Positions 42,087 to 51,564 of a stretch of 64,000 nt of DNA are shown in pieces. The position numbers and the translations under genes were made by a program. The notes under the pieces were generated by a model. That model was not told where the DNA came from and made no database searches. It saw only the letters and a list, made by a program, of their open reading frames with translations. How positions within the stretch are numbered: the first letter of the stretch is position 1; every line of letters starts with the position of its first letter. This DNA is from Idiomarina sp. (GTDB lineage: Bacteria > Pseudomonadota > Gammaproteobacteria > Enterobacterales > Alteromonadaceae), in NCBI GenBank assembly GCA_020831965.1, contig JAFIFP010000002.1, forward strand, positions 1 to 64,000, in the 5' to 3' direction.

Positions 42087-42440
42087 TTAATCCGGCCCCT
42101 TGGGTTGTGTGCTCGATAGCCCTTTGAATATCAGTGGGAACTGACGGAAAGCATTGCCCTCATAGCTATCTTGAAGAACCCAATGGGCTATTTCATCAGG
42201 GTCGTCAGTCACAGCGAGCAAATAGCTAAATCGTTTGAGTGTACGGTGAACCCGCTTAGGAAGATGAGCCTGTTGCTCATAATGACGCAAGTTATCGCGC
42301 ACTATTTCCAGTTTGCGCGGATCTGCTTTAAGTGCCGCTAAGGCTTTGTCGAAGTAGTCGCGCGGCGGCTCTGGGCGTTCACGAAAGGCTCGTGCGCCCC
42401 GGTGGCGTGATGCAGATTGAAGGTAGTAAGGACGATTCAT
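42087..42440 (-). CDS. Conserved-looking hypothetical protein
   Basis: 117 residues, soluble, basic at the N terminus and largely helical in appearance (ALAALKADPRKLEIVRDNLRHYEQQ). No signal peptide, membrane segment or known motif. Codon use looks like neighbouring genes and it is framed by the convergent yjdM and the chemoreceptor gene 31 bases upstream, so I regard it as real. I do not recognise a family. Confidence 0.6.
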   Translation of the reverse strand: MNRPYYLQSASRHRGARAFRERPEPPRDYFDKALAALKADPRKLEIVRDNLRHYEQQAHLPKRVHRTLKRFSYLLAVTDDPDEIAHWVLQDSYEGNAFRQFPLIFKGLSSTQPKGPD

Positions 42441-42471
42441 ACTGTCATTACGCCAGCACTGTGAATTCGGG

Positions 42472-44352
42472 TCAAGCGACCTTGAATTGTGCTACATGAT
42501 CCTGCAACTCCGCTGCTAAACGCGCAAGTTCTTGACTAGACTCTGCACATTGACGAGCCCCCGAGACAACCTCACGTACACTATCCGCAACGGTGTTCAC
42601 GTTTTCTGTAATTTCATTCGCTACCGATGATTGCTCTTCAGTGGCAGTGGATATTTGAATATTCATGTCTACGACTGTAGTAATTGCACTGCCCACAGCT
42701 TCAAACGAGCGTCCAGACTCCTCTGCTACGGTTTTACTTGCTTGTGCTTCATCAGATGAACGATGCATAGCTTCCATGGCCTCTTGTGCTCCTCGTAAGA
42801 GTCGCTCGGTTGTCTCATGTATAGTTTCCGTACTGCGCCGAGTATTGGCTGCAAGGCTTCTTACCTCATCTGCAACTACCGCAAACCCTCGCCCTTGTTC
42901 ACCTGCACGAGCGGCCTCTATCGCTGCATTGAGTGCTAATAGATTGGTCTGCTCAGCAATGGTTTGAATAACACTGACGACATGACTGATTTCTTCGGTG
43001 CGCTCGTTGAGGACTTGAAGACGCTCCGCCGTTGTGCGCACAGCGACTTGCAGAGAATCCATGGCCGTGAGGGTCGACTGGACAGTCTTCAAACCATGCA
43101 ATGACCGTTGATGAGCGTCGTCAGCAGAGCTTGAAGCCTGTTGCGCGCTGTGGGCCACTTCTTGCACGGCTGCTGCCATTTGAGTAATGGCCGTGGCAAT
43201 CATCGCAGTTTGCTCTTCCTGTTGATGAGCAATGGTACTGACTTCCTCGCTGACTGAGCTGAGTTGTTGTGATGCAGCCGCGACTTGGCTCGACGCCGAC
43301 GCCATACTCTTAATGAGATCCTCAAACCGTTGCATCATTTGATTGAAGTTGACGCTGACCTCGGTTAACTCGTCGTTACCTTGCTCCTCTAAACGAATGC
43401 GCAGGTCAGAATGTTCCGCAATATCACTGATATGATGCTGCATTGAGGAAAGTGGGCGGACGATGCTTCGGCTAATGAGGAGGTTCAGTGCGATGACGAT
43501 ACTCAGTAAAATGATAAAGGCGACATAACTGGTGATTTCAAGACGAGTCGTCGCTGCGCTCAGTGCAGTTGAAAGTTGCTGGTCGAGGGTATTCAAGTTG
43601 GATTCTGTTGCATGAATTGCGCGGCGCATGGTTCCCATGACGCCGGAATTCTCATCAAGTCCAATACGTGTTCGTTCGCTAACATAACGATTAAATGCCG
43701 CTTCATATTGTTCAATCGAGCGATTCAGTGGTTGTTGCTCATGCACCGGAATCAGTTGTCGTCGCGATGTATCACGCAATTGTTGCAGGGTTTCGGTAAA
43801 GCGTTGCTGGTAAACCGGGTCACTGCGCAACATGAAATCCTTTTCGTGGCGGCGCAAGGTTAACAGTAGTACGTGCATATTGGGTAAGTTTAGTTCTTGA
43901 AACACACGCTCAATAGTGGCCGCAGCATCGCGTAATTCGCCTTCTGTACCTTCCGTGGGTGTCAATCCAAGTGTTTGATAGGCAGCAACAAACTCTCCGA
44001 AACGAACTTGATACTCACTGAGGTTGTCAGTGAATTGATTGAGGTTTTCGCGATCAATACCATGGCGTTGGAGTCGATGGTTTAATTCCTGAGTTCGCTG
44101 CTGTGTGGCCTGAACATGATCATCGAAGCGTTGCAGGTAACGCGCCTCAAGTCGCAACATAAAGTCTTTTTCATGCCGGCGGAGCATCAGTACATCAGCT
44201 TTCAGTGTTTCTGTAATAATACGAGCAGTATTTAAGGAGTCAGCCTGTCGACTTTGTTGGCCATTGAGTAGCATCAGAACCAACATGCCGGCAGTGAGGA
44301 GTCCAGTGCTGATAAGTAAGCGGTGGCGGATAGCGAGGTGACGCAGGTTCAT
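42472..44352 (-). CDS. Methyl-accepting chemotaxis protein with HBM-type sensor
   Basis: 626 residues. TM1 at about 12-30, a large periplasmic helical sensor (about 31-275) in which [10 protein letters not shown] occurs twice, as in the helical bimodular (HBM) family typified by McpS of Pseudomonas putida. TM2 follows at about 280-300 ([14 protein letters not shown]), then HAMP ([15 protein letters not shown]) and the signalling domain with the hairpin tip [31 protein letters not shown] receptors often sense TCA intermediates. No adjacent chemotaxis genes. Confidence 0.92.
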   Translation of the reverse strand: MNLRHLAIRHRLLISTGLLTAGMLVLMLLNGQQSRQADSLNTARIITETLKADVLMLRRHEKDFMLRLEARYLQRFDDHVQATQQRTQELNHRLQRHGIDRENLNQFTDNLSEYQVRFGEFVAAYQTLGLTPTEGTEGELRDAAATIERVFQELNLPNMHVLLLTLRRHEKDFMLRSDPVYQQRFTETLQQLRDTSRRQLIPVHEQQPLNRSIEQYEAAFNRYVSERTRIGLDENSGVMGTMRRAIHATESNLNTLDQQLSTALSAATTRLEITSYVAFIILLSIVIALNLLISRSIVRPLSSMQHHISDIAEHSDLRIRLEEQGNDELTEVSVNFNQMMQRFEDLIKSMASASSQVAAASQQLSSVSEEVSTIAHQQEEQTAMIATAITQMAAAVQEVAHSAQQASSSADDAHQRSLHGLKTVQSTLTAMDSLQVAVRTTAERLQVLNERTEEISHVVSVIQTIAEQTNLLALNAAIEAARAGEQGRGFAVVADEVRSLAANTRRSTETIHETTERLLRGAQEAMEAMHRSSDEAQASKTVAEESGRSFEAVGSAITTVVDMNIQISTATEEQSSVANEITENVNTVADSVREVVSGARQCAESSQELARLAAELQDHVAQFKVA

Positions 44353-44438
44353 TAGAGGCCTCTGACATTGTCGTAAGTGACAGATAGATTTCAGAATAAC
44401 CCACGTACCTCATTGTAATATGACGTTTTTATGACAAT

Positions 44439-45362
44439 TCAATCATTGGTATTAGATTGCAGTCGCAAGAGCCTCACTGAGGCGGGCGTTTGCCGGATTG
44501 ACGCGGCTTGCTCACGGCTATACTCAGCTTCTTCAAAGCGATCTAGTCGCTCATATAGTGCGGCAAGTTGCTCTAACAGGTTCGCACTGCGATAGCCGTC
44601 GGATAACCAAGCTCGAACGTAGAGTGCGCGTTGAAGCCGATACTCTGCGGCCTCATAGTCGCCTCGCTGTTGATGGAACTGGCCCATTTCTTCGAGGGTG
44701 GCGGCAATACCCGGGCGAAAACTTAATTCTCGGTATTGATCTAATGCGTCTCGCAATAATTGCCCAATGAGTTGTGGCTCTTCAGACATTTGAGCGTGCA
44801 GTCGCATGACCCGCGCTTGAAAGAGTGGTGTACCGTGAATGCGTTCTGCGTGGGAAATATAATGGTGGTCCCGAGGTTCATTGCGAATACCAATGTCAGC
44901 AAGAATTAGCAGTGCAGCATGCTCAGTCGGTCGAGTTGCTGTCGGTGGCACGATGTGTTCGATCAGCGCTGCCGCGTCGTCGAGCGAATTTTGCTCTAAT
45001 GCTATTCGTGCGAGTACTATCTGCGCGCGCTCCGTAGCTTCACGATCGCGTTGAAGTTCTGCCAGGGCCTGTGCTGAGCTCGCATGTTCCGCGGCGATAG
45101 GCAGCCGACCAATCAGAAAAGATGTTTCCGCAAGGTTAAGGTGGCTATTTAGCATGCCTTCGCGGTGATCGAGACTACGATATTGGGCGAGTGCTCGCGT
45201 AAAGTAATAAGCCGCATCCACATAATCGCCGCGTTGATGAGAAGTTACGCCACGTTCAAGCAATTGTTGCCCCTGTTGGTGGGCATAAGGGGCGGGTTCT
45301 GGCGTACTACCGCAGCCGGCGAGTAAGAGTATTGGAATGGCGAAGAGAAACCACTTAGTCAT
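44439..45362 (-). CDS. TPR-repeat lipoprotein of the MCE locus
   Basis: 307 residues. Lipoprotein signal with lipobox LAGC (Cys17), so membrane-anchored in the periplasm; the +2 Gly suggests the outer membrane. The rest is helical with tetratricopeptide patterns, for example GDYVDAAYYFTRALAQYRSL, GDYEAAEYRLQRALYVRAWL and LYERLDRFEEAEYSREQAA. It overlaps the MCE gene by eight bases and is the last gene of that operon, so it is probably the outer-membrane-side partner of the lipid transport system, in the position where PqiC or MlaA-like lipoproteins act elsewhere. That role is inference. Confidence 0.8.
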   Translation of the reverse strand: MTKWFLFAIPILLLAGCGSTPEPAPYAHQQGQQLLERGVTSHQRGDYVDAAYYFTRALAQYRSLDHREGMLNSHLNLAETSFLIGRLPIAAEHASSAQALAELQRDREATERAQIVLARIALEQNSLDDAAALIEHIVPPTATRPTEHAALLILADIGIRNEPRDHHYISHAERIHGTPLFQARVMRLHAQMSEEPQLIGQLLRDALDQYRELSFRPGIAATLEEMGQFHQQRGDYEAAEYRLQRALYVRAWLSDGYRSANLLEQLAALYERLDRFEEAEYSREQAASIRQTPASVRLLRLQSNTND

Positions 45363-46371
45363 GAGGAATTACCTCAATACGTTGCTGCGGTGCAGTGCGT
45401 CCGCGGGAGAACCACCACGAGTCGGAAACGCGATTCATCAGGAAGTCGGTTTGCTCCATAAGTACATTGATACGATGGATCATATCGGGTAATTGCTGCA
45501 CTTCGGGTTGCAGACCGACTAAGGTTGCATTTACATACTCGAGCAAGGTCAGTGTTTCGCTCATTAACGCAGGCAAGTGTGGAATCGTTTTATTGGTTTC
45601 TGCGAGGAGCGGCTCCAATGCTTCCAATAGAGGTTCAAGTTGCCCAAGCCGCGCTTCCGCAGTTAACAATGTTTGCTCAACATGGTCGAGTAAGCGAGTT
45701 GCTTGCTGCTGAAATTCGGGGTCAAACAGTACATGGCCAATCAACCCTTCGCCAGCGGCGACTTTTTGAATGATGGCTTGGAGGTCCGTGGTGATTGCCG
45801 CGGTATTGCCGATTAAGGTCTCGACGTCTCCTGGCTTTACCGCTAACAGTAGTTCAGAAAAATGATTGAGGGTGACATTCACAGTGTCCACCATGGGTGC
45901 AACTTGGGCAAGCAACTCATCAATAGAGATAGGCTCTTCGACGACGAGTGACGTTCCATCTTCCAGTGTGGGCAGATTCGGATTGCCGGCTGACAGGTCA
46001 ATGGTGGTGCGGCCGAGTAGGGACAGCTTAATGGATGCGCGTGAATTGGTGCGCAGCATGCTGGTGTAACGGTCATACACACGCACCGTGATCAGGACGA
46101 GATGTTCGGGGGTGATTTCGACACTGTCCACGCGACCGACTTCAATCCCCGAGATTCTAACGGGCGTATCACGAGACACTCCTTCGGCATTCTGCACATA
46201 GAGTTGCAGCTGAATATAGTCATCGAATAAGTGCAAAGAACGGCTATTAATCACGAAAACGGCGAAGAAAATAACCGCTGCTAGCAGCACAAAAAGTCCC
46301 ACAACTTTTTCTTGCGCGGAGTAACTGAGTCGATGGATGTAATGGGGGCGCTTGCCCTGCTGCGACGCCAT
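45355..46371 (-). CDS. MCE-domain protein (MlaD-like lipid-binding subunit)
   Basis: 338 residues. A short cytoplasmic tail, one membrane helix (about 25-43, VGLFVLLAAVIFFAVFVI), and an MCE domain (about 50-130) with GVSRDTPVRISGIEVGRVDSV and SIKLSLLGRTTIDLSAG. A long helical region with repeated Leu/Glu follows. MCE proteins form hexameric rings that carry phospholipid between membranes. I start at ATG 46371 (GAGGA five bases upstream) rather than ATG 46383, which sits directly on a purine tract. It follows the ABC subunit and overlaps the lipoprotein gene. Confidence 0.9.
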   Translation of the reverse strand: MASQQGKRPHYIHRLSYSAQEKVVGLFVLLAAVIFFAVFVINSRSLHLFDDYIQLQLYVQNAEGVSRDTPVRISGIEVGRVDSVEITPEHLVLITVRVYDRYTSMLRTNSRASIKLSLLGRTTIDLSAGNPNLPTLEDGTSLVVEEPISIDELLAQVAPMVDTVNVTLNHFSELLLAVKPGDVETLIGNTAAITTDLQAIIQKVAAGEGLIGHVLFDPEFQQQATRLLDHVEQTLLTAEARLGQLEPLLEALEPLLAETNKTIPHLPALMSETLTLLEYVNATLVGLQPEVQQLPDMIHRINVLMEQTDFLMNRVSDSWWFSRGRTAPQQRIEVIPHD

Positions 46372-46392
46372 AGTATTCCTCATTCCTGTTCG

Positions 46393-47163
46393 CTATTCCG
46401 AATGCTGATTTAAGTAACGACGAACTTCATCAATGGAGTCCTCGTATAGCTGCTGTCCACTGCGTTGATAACTGCCATTACACAGGGCGTTCCAATCTGG
46501 AAACTCTAATGTGGTTTGTGTGCCAACAAAGAAAATCTTCGTCGCGAACTTCCGTACAAAACTCAAATTGCTAGTTGCCATAACAATAGCACCCGTTTTC
46601 ACCCATTCGCTGAAGAAGTTATTGAGCTGGGAATATTCATGGGGGTCGAGTGCATGCCACGGGTCGTCCATCAGAAGTACTTCTGGGTCTAACATGACGG
46701 CACGCGCGATAGCGAGCTGAATCCGGTGGACTGGTTCGAGAAAGGCCGGTAGCACTTCGGTCGGACCGTCAAAACCAAGGGCTGTTAGAATTTCCTGCGC
46801 TCTTTCAATCGCTTCGTCTCGCTGCATGCGGCCATGATAAAGGGTCGGGAATACTGTGTTATTGATACCACTGAGTACTGACAGTAATGGGGCTTCGCGG
46901 GAAATATATGCCAGTTTGATGCGCAGCTCTTGCCAGTCTTGCTCTGGAATTTTTTCAATTGAATGGTGAAAGAGCTCGAGTTCACCTTGGTGAATGGGAT
47001 GAATCCCTGCCAGCGTGCGCAGATACTCATCGAGGATCCGGCGGTCCGGGCCAATAAAGCAGCAAATATCACCATGCTCCAATGCAAGATTAATCGGAGT
47101 TCTGAGCGCTTGGTCCGAGAACTCTGGGCATAGCCCTTTGGCGTAAATCGGGAACGTTTTCAT
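46393..47163 (-). CDS. MlaF-like ABC subunit with degenerate nucleotide-binding motifs
   Basis: 256 residues in the position and general sequence of an MlaF-type ATPase, but the motifs needed for ATP use are altered: Walker A reads GPDRRILDE instead of GxxGxGK(S/T); the Q-loop glutamine is replaced (YISREAPLL); the LSGGQ signature reads LEPVHRI; Walker B ends MDDP instead of DEP; and the switch histidine is Asn (MATSNLS). The fold still looks intact (AIARAVMLDPEVLLMDDP, HALDP). It is probably a pseudo-ATPase holding the permease. Four-base overlap with the permease gene shows it is translated as part of the operon. Confidence 0.85.
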   Translation of the reverse strand: MKTFPIYAKGLCPEFSDQALRTPINLALEHGDICCFIGPDRRILDEYLRTLAGIHPIHQGELELFHHSIEKIPEQDWQELRIKLAYISREAPLLSVLSGINNTVFPTLYHGRMQRDEAIERAQEILTALGFDGPTEVLPAFLEPVHRIQLAIARAVMLDPEVLLMDDPWHALDPHEYSQLNNFFSEWVKTGAIVMATSNLSFVRKFATKIFFVGTQTTLEFPDWNALCNGSYQRSGQQLYEDSIDEVRRYLNQHSE

Positions 47164-47969
47164 ATTAATGATGGCTGCAGTAGCAGAATAAAGAGTGCAT
47201 TTAAGACGAAGATAATGCTCAGACTATTCACTATCGCTTGCTGGGTTTGCTGTGGCAGCTCGGTGCGCGATTGCCCAACACGAAGGGCGTGATAACTTGC
47301 GATGGCACCAATCAATATTCCGAAGACCAGATTTTTCACGACAAACACAATGAGATCATAAGGATGAATAGATGTCGCAATCTCTGGCAAATAGCTTAGG
47401 TAGCCAGCGTGCTCGGTATAACTAAGCATAATCACGCCACTTATAATGGCGATGACGGCGAAGTAAATAGCGAGAATGGCCTGCGCAAGCCCAGTCCCGA
47501 TGACGCGTGGCGTAACCAGAAAATGATTGAGGTTAATGCCTAACATTTCCAAGCCTTCAAGCTCTCGATTGAGTTTCATATTGCCCAAGTCAACGGTGAT
47601 TGCGGAGCCACTGCGACCGATAAGTAAGATAGCTGTCAACAACGTGCTCAACTCGAAAATAATGACGCGAACTAAAATATCGATGACTTCGGCACGCTCG
47701 CCAATCATCTGAATGGTCAGAATGACTTGTGTTGTGATTGCCAGCCCTGACGCAAGGGCGAGCAAGGTGACTACGGGTAAGGCGTCGATGCCGGAAAAGA
47801 TAAGCTGACCAAGCAGCGTACGATAGGTGGCTTGGTTGAAGCGGAAATGCCCTTGTTGTCGCGGATTCAAAGCGCGCAAGGTGAATAACAGCAGCTCAAA
47901 GAGGTAGGCGGGCAAACGCAATATTTGCCTTCCGGTAAAGCCAAATGCGTCGAACAAGCGCGTTAGCAT
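47160..47969 (-). CDS. MlaE-like permease of an MCE transport system
   Basis: 269 residues with about five or six membrane helices. GRSGSAITVDLGNMKLNRE followed by LEGLEMLGINLNHFLVTPRVIG is the MlaE (YrbE) signature, including the segment that contacts the ATPase coupling site. The permease dimer sits in the inner membrane under the MCE ring. It is the first gene of a four-gene set: permease, degenerate ABC subunit, MCE protein, TPR lipoprotein. MlaB and MlaC homologues are not in the window. Confidence 0.92.
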   Translation of the reverse strand: MLTRLFDAFGFTGRQILRLPAYLFELLLFTLRALNPRQQGHFRFNQATYRTLLGQLIFSGIDALPVVTLLALASGLAITTQVILTIQMIGERAEVIDILVRVIIFELSTLLTAILLIGRSGSAITVDLGNMKLNRELEGLEMLGINLNHFLVTPRVIGTGLAQAILAIYFAVIAIISGVIMLSYTEHAGYLSYLPEIATSIHPYDLIVFVVKNLVFGILIGAIASYHALRVGQSRTELPQQTQQAIVNSLSIIFVLNALFILLLQPSLI

Positions 47970-48101
47970 GAAATGAGGACCTCTCTTCCATTCAGGTCGC
48001 TGTGGTACCTACCTTGAGTATCGGCAACGCTACCAACTTTTCACTTTGTTTACAATTGATGTTGTTCACAACGAATGGGGGAATTAAACGGCATGGAAGA
48101 T

Positions 48102-48133
48102 AAAAAAAGAGCCGACTTGGGGGAAGCCGGCTC
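48102..48133 (-). terminator. Rho-independent terminator of cnoX
   Basis: Minus strand GAGCCGGCTT-CCCCC-AAGTCGGCTC, a 10-bp stem with one mismatch, followed by seven Ts. It lies about 30 bases after the cnoX stop. Confidence 0.88.
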
Positions 48134-48161
48134 AAAAGCTCGTTGCTAGCGAAACAGCAAG

Positions 48162-49016
48162 CTAGTAAAGCATGCTGTATAACAATCTACGATACTTGGA
48201 TGAGAGTGGATCACCCGCTGGAAGACTATTTAGCATATCGATCGTTTGCTTTTTGACGTCCGCAAAATTGAGGTCTTTTTGTAGAATGCTCACCATCAAA
48301 TCTAGCGCGTCCTCGTAACGGTTTACTTGGTGATATTGCACCGCTAATTGATTCTTTAAGGACAAATTCTCCGGGTCTTGCGCTACTTGTTCTTCGAGTG
48401 CTCGTATTTCAGGACTGTCTGTCGCTTGCTCTGCCAAATCTATGGCCGCGAGAATTTGTTGATAGTAGCTTCCTTGATCCGCAATGGTAAGGCCGGTCAG
48501 GAGTTCCTTGGCTTGCCCTAAGAGTCCGTGGCGTGTGGCAGCATCTGCGAGCAGCAGACGCGCTTCTGCATTGTTTGGCGCAAGGTCGAAAGCTTTTTTG
48601 GCTTCCGTATATGCAGCCTCTGGATTACCTTGGGCGAGAGCGGCTTTGGCCGCAGCGAGCGCATCATCCTCAGGGGCCGGCAAGTGAGGTGCCAGTAAAT
48701 CGCGAATTGCCTGTTCGGTTTGTGCGCCGGCAACGCCGTCGACGGGCTGCCCCTCTTTGAAGACCATGAGCGTAGGTAAACTACGAATCTGAAACTGAGC
48801 CGCGAGCTGTTGCTCGGCTTCGCAGTCGACTTTGGCCAAGATGAGCGTGTCGGCATAATCGGCAGCAATTCGCTCGAGAATTGGCATCATCTGTTTGCAG
48901 GGCTCGCACCAATCGGCCCAAAAGTCGATCAACACCACTTTATTTTGTGATTGCTCAATCAGCACATCGCGGGCGTTTGCTGCCGTAACGTTAATAATGT
49001 TTTGAGGTGTCTGCAC
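48162..49016 (-). CDS. cnoX: CnoX (YbbN), thioredoxin-TPR co-chaperone
   Basis: 284 residues. An N-terminal thioredoxin domain with WADWCEPCKQM (about residues 33-43) and RSLPTLMVF, then TPR repeats (GNPEAAYTEAKKAFDLAPNN, DALDLMVSILQKDL) to the C terminus. The family hands protected proteins to GroEL and DnaK under oxidative stress. E. coli CnoX has SxxC in place of the CxxC; this one has a full CEPC pair, so it may also be redox-active like the alpha- and betaproteobacterial forms. Followed by a strong terminator. Confidence 0.93.
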   Translation of the reverse strand: MQTPQNIINVTAANARDVLIEQSQNKVVLIDFWADWCEPCKQMMPILERIAADYADTLILAKVDCEAEQQLAAQFQIRSLPTLMVFKEGQPVDGVAGAQTEQAIRDLLAPHLPAPEDDALAAAKAALAQGNPEAAYTEAKKAFDLAPNNAEARLLLADAATRHGLLGQAKELLTGLTIADQGSYYQQILAAIDLAEQATDSPEIRALEEQVAQDPENLSLKNQLAVQYHQVNRYEDALDLMVSILQKDLNFADVKKQTIDMLNSLPAGDPLSSKYRRLLYSMLY

Positions 49017-49084
49017 TCACATACTCGCTTCTATTCAACAGGATTAAATTGAAAGATGGGGTTAAATCCAGAGGGTTCAACTCT

Positions 49085-50461
49085 TTATCCTAAGAGTTTA
49101 CGCAAGAGTTTTTGTTTGAAGCTCGTATAGGGTGGGTAACGAACTGATAAATCAAACCAAAATGAACGAGTAACGACCGGCTTTCTGTGGGTAAAAGTAT
49201 CGAATCCATACTTCCCATGGTAGCGGCCCATACCGCTTGCACCTACACCACCAAAGGGGAGTTTAGGGTTCAACATGAATACCATGGTGTCATTGATACA
49301 GAGCGTGCCGGTATGAATGTGTCGTTCAACCTGCTGATGCTCGTATGCCTTGTTGCTGAAGAGATAGCATGCCAGTGGATGAGGGCGTTCGGCAACAAAG
49401 GCTACCGCAGACTCTAGATCCCGTACTTTTAATATCGGCAGAATGGGGCCGAAAATTTCTTCTTCCATGATTGGGCTGTTTGGCTTGCAGTCGGTGACCA
49501 GGGTCGGAGAAAAGTAACCAGAAGCACGATCGAAATCGCCTCCCCACAGCGTGGCGCCTTGTAGGGCGTCCTCGGAAATGAGACTCAAGAGCCGCTGCAT
49601 GTGGCGGTCAGCGACAATGCGGCCGTAATCGTCGCTTTGCTGGGGGTCGCGGCCATAAAATTCATGAATGGCGACTTTCAGGGCTTCAACGAGTTGATCA
49701 TGAACGCGTTCATTCACCAACACATAGTCGGGAGCGATGCAGGTTTGCCCCGCATTCATAAACTTGCCCCATACAATGCGTCGTGCGGTGACTTGAAGGT
49801 CTGTTTGCTCAGAGACAATCACTGGACTTTTACCCCCCAATTCGAGTGTGACTGGGGTTAAGTTTTCTGCTGCCGCGCGCATGACATGTTTTCCCACACC
49901 GCCACCGCCAGTGTAGAAAATGTGATGAAAGGGCTCATGCAAGAGTGATTGTGCGACTTTTGCGTCGCCTTCAACGACAGCAATACATTGCTCGTCGAGA
50001 TACTGAGGAATCAGCTTCGCGATAATGGCGGAGGTTGCAGGAGAGACCTCCGACGGTTTGAGGCACACACAATTGCCCGCCGCCAGTGCAGCAATAACCG
50101 GGCTTAGGCTTAGTTGCAACGGATAGTTCCAAGCTCCGAATACCAGCACGACACCCAGTGGCTCCGCTACGAGCTTTGCTTTGGCGGGCTGCATTGCTAA
50201 GGGATTGCCGATGCGCTGCGGGCGCGCCCAGCGACGCAAGTGTTTCCGGGTATAGCGAATGTCTTTCAGGAGAAAGCCAACTTCAGTGCTAAAGGCTTCG
50301 GTTGCACTTTTACCTAAATCCTCTGCAAGCGCGGTGAGCAGTTCGTCGGTGTGGGCGACTAATAAGGCCTCTAACTGGTTGAGTTGATTGATTCGCCATT
50401 GAAGATGTCGAGAAACGCCAGCCTGAAAGCTAGTGTAAAGCTCTTTAAATACGTTGCTCAT
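49085..50461 (-). CDS. Aldehyde dehydrogenase, class 3 / coniferyl-aldehyde-dehydrogenase-like
   Basis: 458 residues, lacking the longer N terminus of class 1/2 enzymes. The general base is in VTLELGGKSP, the catalytic cysteine in NAGQTCIAPDYV, and the NAD site includes FTGGGGVGKHV. EEEIFGPILPI and PFGGVGASGMGRYHG are also typical of class 3 members that oxidise long-chain or aromatic aldehydes. Its stop lies about 68 bases upstream of cnoX, and its start overlaps the preceding gene by four bases. The substrate cannot be told. Confidence 0.92.
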   Translation of the reverse strand: MSNVFKELYTSFQAGVSRHLQWRINQLNQLEALLVAHTDELLTALAEDLGKSATEAFSTEVGFLLKDIRYTRKHLRRWARPQRIGNPLAMQPAKAKLVAEPLGVVLVFGAWNYPLQLSLSPVIAALAAGNCVCLKPSEVSPATSAIIAKLIPQYLDEQCIAVVEGDAKVAQSLLHEPFHHIFYTGGGGVGKHVMRAAAENLTPVTLELGGKSPVIVSEQTDLQVTARRIVWGKFMNAGQTCIAPDYVLVNERVHDQLVEALKVAIHEFYGRDPQQSDDYGRIVADRHMQRLLSLISEDALQGATLWGGDFDRASGYFSPTLVTDCKPNSPIMEEEIFGPILPILKVRDLESAVAFVAERPHPLACYLFSNKAYEHQQVERHIHTGTLCINDTMVFMLNPKLPFGGVGASGMGRYHGKYGFDTFTHRKPVVTRSFWFDLSVRYPPYTSFKQKLLRKLLG

Positions 50462-51561
50462 TCGCTATTCCCTGGGGTGACGCGGAGTATTGCTCCGTTT
50501 GGCTCATCAGTGAGTAAATAAATAGCACCTGTGTCTGGATGTACTCGCACATCACGCAGGCGCCGTCCTAAATCTTCCAGTAAACGTTCCTCATCAGCAA
50601 CTCGATCATTGTCAATACGAATGCGAGTCAGGTGCTTCTTCGCTAAAGCGGGGACCAATAAATCGCCATGCCAATCTTGGAAAAGTTGGCCTTGGTAGAC
50701 GGCTAAACCTGCAGGAGCGATAGAGGGGGTCCAGTCCTTAATCGGCGAGACCATACCGGGTAAACTTTGATGGGGTGTAATGCGCGCCCCTGTGTAGTCG
50801 ATTCCCCCCGTCAACAGTGGCCACCCATAATTACCGCCCGGGCGAATACGATTCAGTTCATCGCCTCCTCGTGGGCCATGCTCTGTGGTGTATAGGACCT
50901 CATGGCCTGCATGCCAAGCAACGCCTTGCACATTACGATGGCCAAAACTATAGATCTCGGGCAGGCTCAGGTTGTCGGAAAGCAACGGATTATCATTGGG
51001 TACCGTACCATCGCGATGCAAGCGGACAATTGTGCCCAAGTGATTGGAGGTGCGTTGGGCGTCTTCACGATAATCAAAGCCATCACCAAGAGTTAAGATG
51101 AGCGTGTCGTCGGGTAAGAATGCGATGCGTGCGCCGTAGTGGGCGCTGTCACGTTTTGCAGGATAGGCGCGAAAGATGAGTTCTGGTTCTGACAAGATGA
51201 GGTCTGTGCTTAAGTGAGCGCGAGCAAGGCAGGTGTTGTTCGCACGTCGAGTGCCGCACGCGTAACTTAAGAATAGCTCTCGCGACTGCTCGAAATCTGG
51301 AGCAAGCATGACTTCAAACAAACCGGCCTGACTTTCAACATGCAAATCCAAAAAATGCTCAAGCAGTACTTCGATTCGCGTGCCATCGGCACTGACAAGG
51401 TTTAACCTGCCTGAACGTTCGGTAACGAGCATTTGACCATCGGGCAAGAAAGCTAAAGACCATGGATGAACCAAACCGTCTCTTACAGTTTCGACCTTCA
51501 GTGAAGTGGCATGAAGAGAGGTTGTGAAGAGCAGTGCCGGAATGAGCGTGAATAGTCGCAT
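50458..51561 (-). CDS. PQQ-dependent soluble aldose sugar dehydrogenase (YliI/Asd-like)
   Basis: 367 residues with a signal peptide (cleavage after LHA about residue 18) and a six-bladed propeller. LVHPWSLAFLPDGQMLVTERSGRL, GRNVQGVAW-like FGHRNVQGVAWH, and EHGPRGGDELNRIRPGGNYGWP are family motifs. E. coli YliI oxidises aldoses in the periplasm with PQQ. The holoenzyme needs PQQ, whose biosynthesis genes are not in the window. Coupled to the aldehyde dehydrogenase by four bases. Confidence 0.92.
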   Translation of the reverse strand: MRLFTLIPALLFTTSLHATSLKVETVRDGLVHPWSLAFLPDGQMLVTERSGRLNLVSADGTRIEVLLEHFLDLHVESQAGLFEVMLAPDFEQSRELFLSYACGTRRANNTCLARAHLSTDLILSEPELIFRAYPAKRDSAHYGARIAFLPDDTLILTLGDGFDYREDAQRTSNHLGTIVRLHRDGTVPNDNPLLSDNLSLPEIYSFGHRNVQGVAWHAGHEVLYTTEHGPRGGDELNRIRPGGNYGWPLLTGGIDYTGARITPHQSLPGMVSPIKDWTPSIAPAGLAVYQGQLFQDWHGDLLVPALAKKHLTRIRIDNDRVADEERLLEDLGRRLRDVRVHPDTGAIYLLTDEPNGAILRVTPGNSE

Positions 51562-51564
51562 AAC

